Of a stretch of 17,583 nucleotides of DNA, positions 15,451-17,583 are shown one piece after another; the stretch's first letter is position 1, and each line of letters begins with the position of its first letter. The stretch spans positions 1 to 17,583 of the forward strand of contig JAAEEL010000082.1 in NCBI GenBank assembly GCA_013415795.1, written 5' to 3'. Made by a program: the position numbers and the translations under genes. Under the pieces are notes generated by a model. That model was not told the DNA's origin, searched no databases, and saw nothing but the letters and a program-made list of their open reading frames with translations. The stretch is from Methanocellales archaeon (GTDB lineage: Archaea; Halobacteriota; UBA148).

Positions 15451-16491
15451 CTACTCCCTTATTTTAAGATATGTGAGCCCGGCAAAAAACACTGCAAGAA
15501 CATGTAAGATTATCGGTATCCATAGAAACTCGAAGCGGATCATATTCAAGATGCTCCTACCATATCCAATTGGTGTTGGTAAGTATAGCCATATTAAAAA
15601 GCCAAGATAGGTCAAAGTGACCAGCCAGTAAACTCTCCTATCTAATTTGAAGGCATAGATGTATGTGAAGACGAACATAAAAGCGAAACCAGAAAAGAAC
15701 ATAGGCCACATAACCGGACTGTTAAAAAATGAAGTATTGAAGACTGCGACTACTACAGCGTGAATAGTGACGTAACTCTCTAAAAGTATTATCCATTTTT
15801 TGTCAAAATGAATCCAAGTCCAAGCCAGATTAACTTGGGTGAAGAGCAAGAACATATAGAAAAACCCAGAGATTAGCTGTGGATCAGCTGCCATCGGATG
15901 GAACCAAAAAGTATAGACAAGAGCCCAAGCAAATATGTACATGTGGCTCCTCCTAAAGAATCCAATAACTTGTGAAGTGAAAGGTTTTCCTATCTTCCTT
16001 CCTATCAAAAGACCACGTCTAGGATTTTCAAGTATCAGCACTATTGCCAACATGATTATCACCGAGTACTGACTGGTAAAAATTGGAGTATCCTGTGCAA
16101 GTCCATCGAACCATATCTGGGTCTGGATAAGGTGCAGTAAAACAAAGAATAAATTGACTGATAAGGCTACCAAGCTGTATTTAGGCAAACCAAACAGAGA
16201 ATGTGACCTAAATCCTTTAAGATCTCTTTGCCCGAAGTAGACCGCTATCCAAATTGAAAATTGGTGTCCTAAATATAATACCCAGACTATAGACATACCC
16301 CAGAAATCACGACTAGGTAATTTCCAGTAGTACCACGATGACCCTTGATCAGGAAGAAGGGAGTCAACAAAATAATTGAGATTTGGCCCAAGTAGCCAAA
16401 TGAATATTGTGAAACAAAAGGCAAAGATCAATCCGAAAGCCCATAGGTAAAGTGCCGAACTAGACTTTGAATCAATATCATTAGAGTTCAT
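15451..16491 (-). CDS. Polytopic membrane protein, about ten helices, function unknown
   Basis: The 346-residue product is almost entirely hydrophobic, with about nine or ten predicted membrane helices and short loops. Most helices carry aromatic and histidine residues; His76, 120, 183, 198, 228, 244 and 330 lie in or at the ends of helices. A conserved-looking cytoplasmic loop, ENPRRGLLIGRK (156-167), and a segment WFDGLAQDTPIFTSQ (127-141) stand out. There is no CxxCH haem motif and no ATPase or transporter signature. I do not recognise it as a characterised family. ATG 16491 is preferred over TTG 16503 because a TATA-like CATATAG lies about 30 nt upstream. It may be expressed with the downstream exported protein, but the 123-nt gap leaves room for a separate promoter. 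Confidence 0.75.
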   Translation of the reverse strand: MNSNDIDSKSSSALYLWAFGLIFAFCFTIFIWLLGPNLNYFVDSLLPDQGSSWYYWKLPSRDFWGMSIVWVLYLGHQFSIWIAVYFGQRDLKGFRSHSLFGLPKYSLVALSVNLFFVLLHLIQTQIWFDGLAQDTPIFTSQYSVIIMLAIVLILENPRRGLLIGRKIGKPFTSQVIGFFRRSHMYIFAWALVYTFWFHPMAADPQLISGFFYMFLLFTQVNLAWTWIHFDKKWIILLESYVTIHAVVVAVFNTSFFNSPVMWPMFFSGFAFMFVFTYIYAFKLDRRVYWLVTLTYLGFLIWLYLPTPIGYGRSILNMIRFEFLWIPIILHVLAVFFAGLTYLKIRE

Positions 16492-16655
16492 TATAATCGC
16501 CAACGATATCTTTTACTATATGATTTTCACAAATTTATTTCATTTAAGACTATCCCATTTGATCTCTGAGTCCTTTTTTCTAAAAAGACAGTATAAGCGT
16601 AAAAATTTTCTAAGTTCTAAATTGAACGAAAATTAGGATTTTTTTTAAGTTCTTG

Positions 16656-16697
16656 CACAAAAGTTTAATAAAACAAGTATTGAAAATAAAAATATTT
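16656..16697 (-). repeat. Second copy of the AT-rich 3' element
   Basis: CACAAAAGTTTAATAAAA followed by CAAGTATTGAAAATA resembles the element at 8255-8316 closely, allowing small gaps, and is in the same orientation. It lies 56-97 nt beyond the stop of the DUF4870-like gene. On the minus strand it is T-rich, with a further run of eight T residues (minus strand A-run) nearby at 16639-16646 on the plus strand. Probably part of that gene's terminator. Confidence 0.4.
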
Positions 16698-16752
16698 TAA
16701 TTCTGGTGATCTTTATTTCATGCCATTGCAAAAAGCCTAATAAAATATCGAT

Positions 16753-17583
16753 TTAAATATTTTCTTGGTAATCCGTAATTCCCCTTGCAACATTCACAAT
16801 TAATTTTATTAATCTAACCAATATTCCAATTCCTATCCCGAGGGAAATGAAGATTAGAGCTATATTAACTCCAAAATGTACAGAACCTGCTATTGCTTTG
16901 TTGGACATTACACTAAAGTCGAAGGGAAATACAAACAGGAGCGTTGCAACTGTGGCCAGTCCAAATGAATCCATTACAATCTGAAGGATCTCGCGCAATA
17001 TGTATCTGTCCAATATAATCAAGACAATATGGCATACTATGTTGATTACTAGGGTTGTATTAAGAATTGGTAGCCATAAATTAATATCAGCTGTAAAAAG
17101 GGGCTCTCTTATCCATGTTGTAATGCCTCCAACTGTTTCCAAATGATAATAAGCAACATACTGATTGAAGAAATTGAAAAATATTAACAAAACAAAACTA
17201 AAAGCTATGGCAAAGGCAGAAGCAGCTATTCTGGCATCTCGCTTACTTATGATATATCTCTCTACTTTAGTTCTGATTGTTTCCCCCAAATCTGAATCGT
17301 TAATTGGTTTAGGTTCCCGATATTCATCGGTTACCTCCTGTGGGGCTACCATTTTTTCCGCAATATCGCCAGCAAAAGGTAGCCGGTATAGCTCACCACT
17401 GTAGGCTTTGTTCATAAGGATTATCCATAGTATGAACCCGAGAATAAATATAATCGAGGAAAATGCACTACCAACTACCGGTATTAATCCAAAAATAATC
17501 CCTAAAAAGGTGATAGTGCCGAAGACTACTATAGACTGGGCCGCATGAAAACGAACCCAGCTATTTCTCTCTTCTAAAATAAA
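16753..17583 (-). CDS. Membrane protein, DUF4870-like N-terminus plus four-helix domain (5' end outside window)
   Basis: The frame stays open from the stop at 16753 to the window edge, 276 codons, so the Met at 17415 is internal and the true start lies beyond the window. The edge part reads EERNSWVRFHAAQSIVVF, then a helix, IPVVG, another helix, WIILMNKAYSGE, and YRLPFAGDIAEK. This is the DUF4870 (Tic20-like) pattern: RFHAAQS, the last helix, the small-residue turn, then LP-x-x-GD-x-AEK. After a hydrophilic linker (about 80 to 130 counting from the edge) come four more helices containing WLPILNTTLV, DRYILREIL and FPFDFS. DUF4870 proteins usually end soon after the AEK motif, so the C-terminal domain is an added part. 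Function is unknown. It is the first of three minus-strand membrane genes. Confidence 0.8.
   Translation of the reverse strand, partial: FILEERNSWVRFHAAQSIVVFGTITFLGIIFGLIPVVGSAFSSIIFILGFILWIILMNKAYSGELYRLPFAGDIAEKMVAPQEVTDEYREPKPINDSDLGETIRTKVERYIISKRDARIAASAFAIAFSFVLLIFFNFFNQYVAYYHLETVGGITTWIREPLFTADINLWLPILNTTLVINIVCHIVLIILDRYILREILQIVMDSFGLATVATLLFVFPFDFSVMSNKAIAGSVHFGVNIALIFISLGIGIGILVRLIKLIVNVARGITDYQENI

Noticed and set aside
16753..17415. Start of the rightmost gene at Met 17415
   Set aside because: The frame continues without stop to the window edge and the upstream 56 codons encode the first half of the DUF4870-like domain.

Overview
The window reads as an AT-rich archaeal chromosome segment, most likely from a euryarchaeon of methanogen or alkane-oxidiser type. 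Three things support this. Operon-internal genes have GGAG or GGTG ribosome binding sites, while the leading genes have TATA-like boxes close to the start codon, as in leaderless archaeal mRNAs. A complete archaeal AMP-degradation set is present, with form III RuBisCO. Several genes encode archaeal-style lipoproteins and membrane proteins. The lineage cannot be fixed from sequence alone.

Layout: positions 1-703 hold no gene I can support. At 704-1516 (minus) lies pheA, prephenate dehydratase, for phenylalanine synthesis. Divergent from it is a complete tryptophan operon, trpE-G-D-C-F-B-A (1629-8063, plus). Its genes overlap or lie within 2 nt of each other, and together they convert chorismate to tryptophan. 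The pheA/trpE divergent promoter region carries a TGTACA site and an inverted repeat that brackets the trpE TATA box; both are candidate operator sequences. A hairpin plus T-run follows trpA.

Positions 8335-12003 (minus) hold the AMP pathway as one tightly overlapped operon, transcribed in the order ribose-1,5-bisphosphate isomerase, form III RuBisCO, AMP phosphorylase. Together they turn AMP plus phosphate and CO2 into adenine and two 3-phosphoglycerates. A small lipoprotein gene (12050-12511, minus) lies just upstream and may share the transcript.

The right third is less understood. It has a possible two-helix membrane peptide whose reading frame opens upstream of any normal start codon. 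Next comes a radical SAM protein with a SPASM/twitch-like C-terminus (13006-14127, plus). Convergent to these are three minus-strand membrane genes. The first encodes a secreted beta-domain protein with a membrane tail, whose predicted mature N-terminus is histidine. The second encodes a histidine-rich protein with about ten membrane helices. The third encodes a protein with an N-terminal DUF4870-like part joined to a four-helix domain, and it runs off the right edge. An AT-rich element of about 40 bp recurs downstream of two unrelated minus-strand genes, near 8255-8316 and 16656-16697. It probably marks a transcription terminator or a small dispersed repeat.
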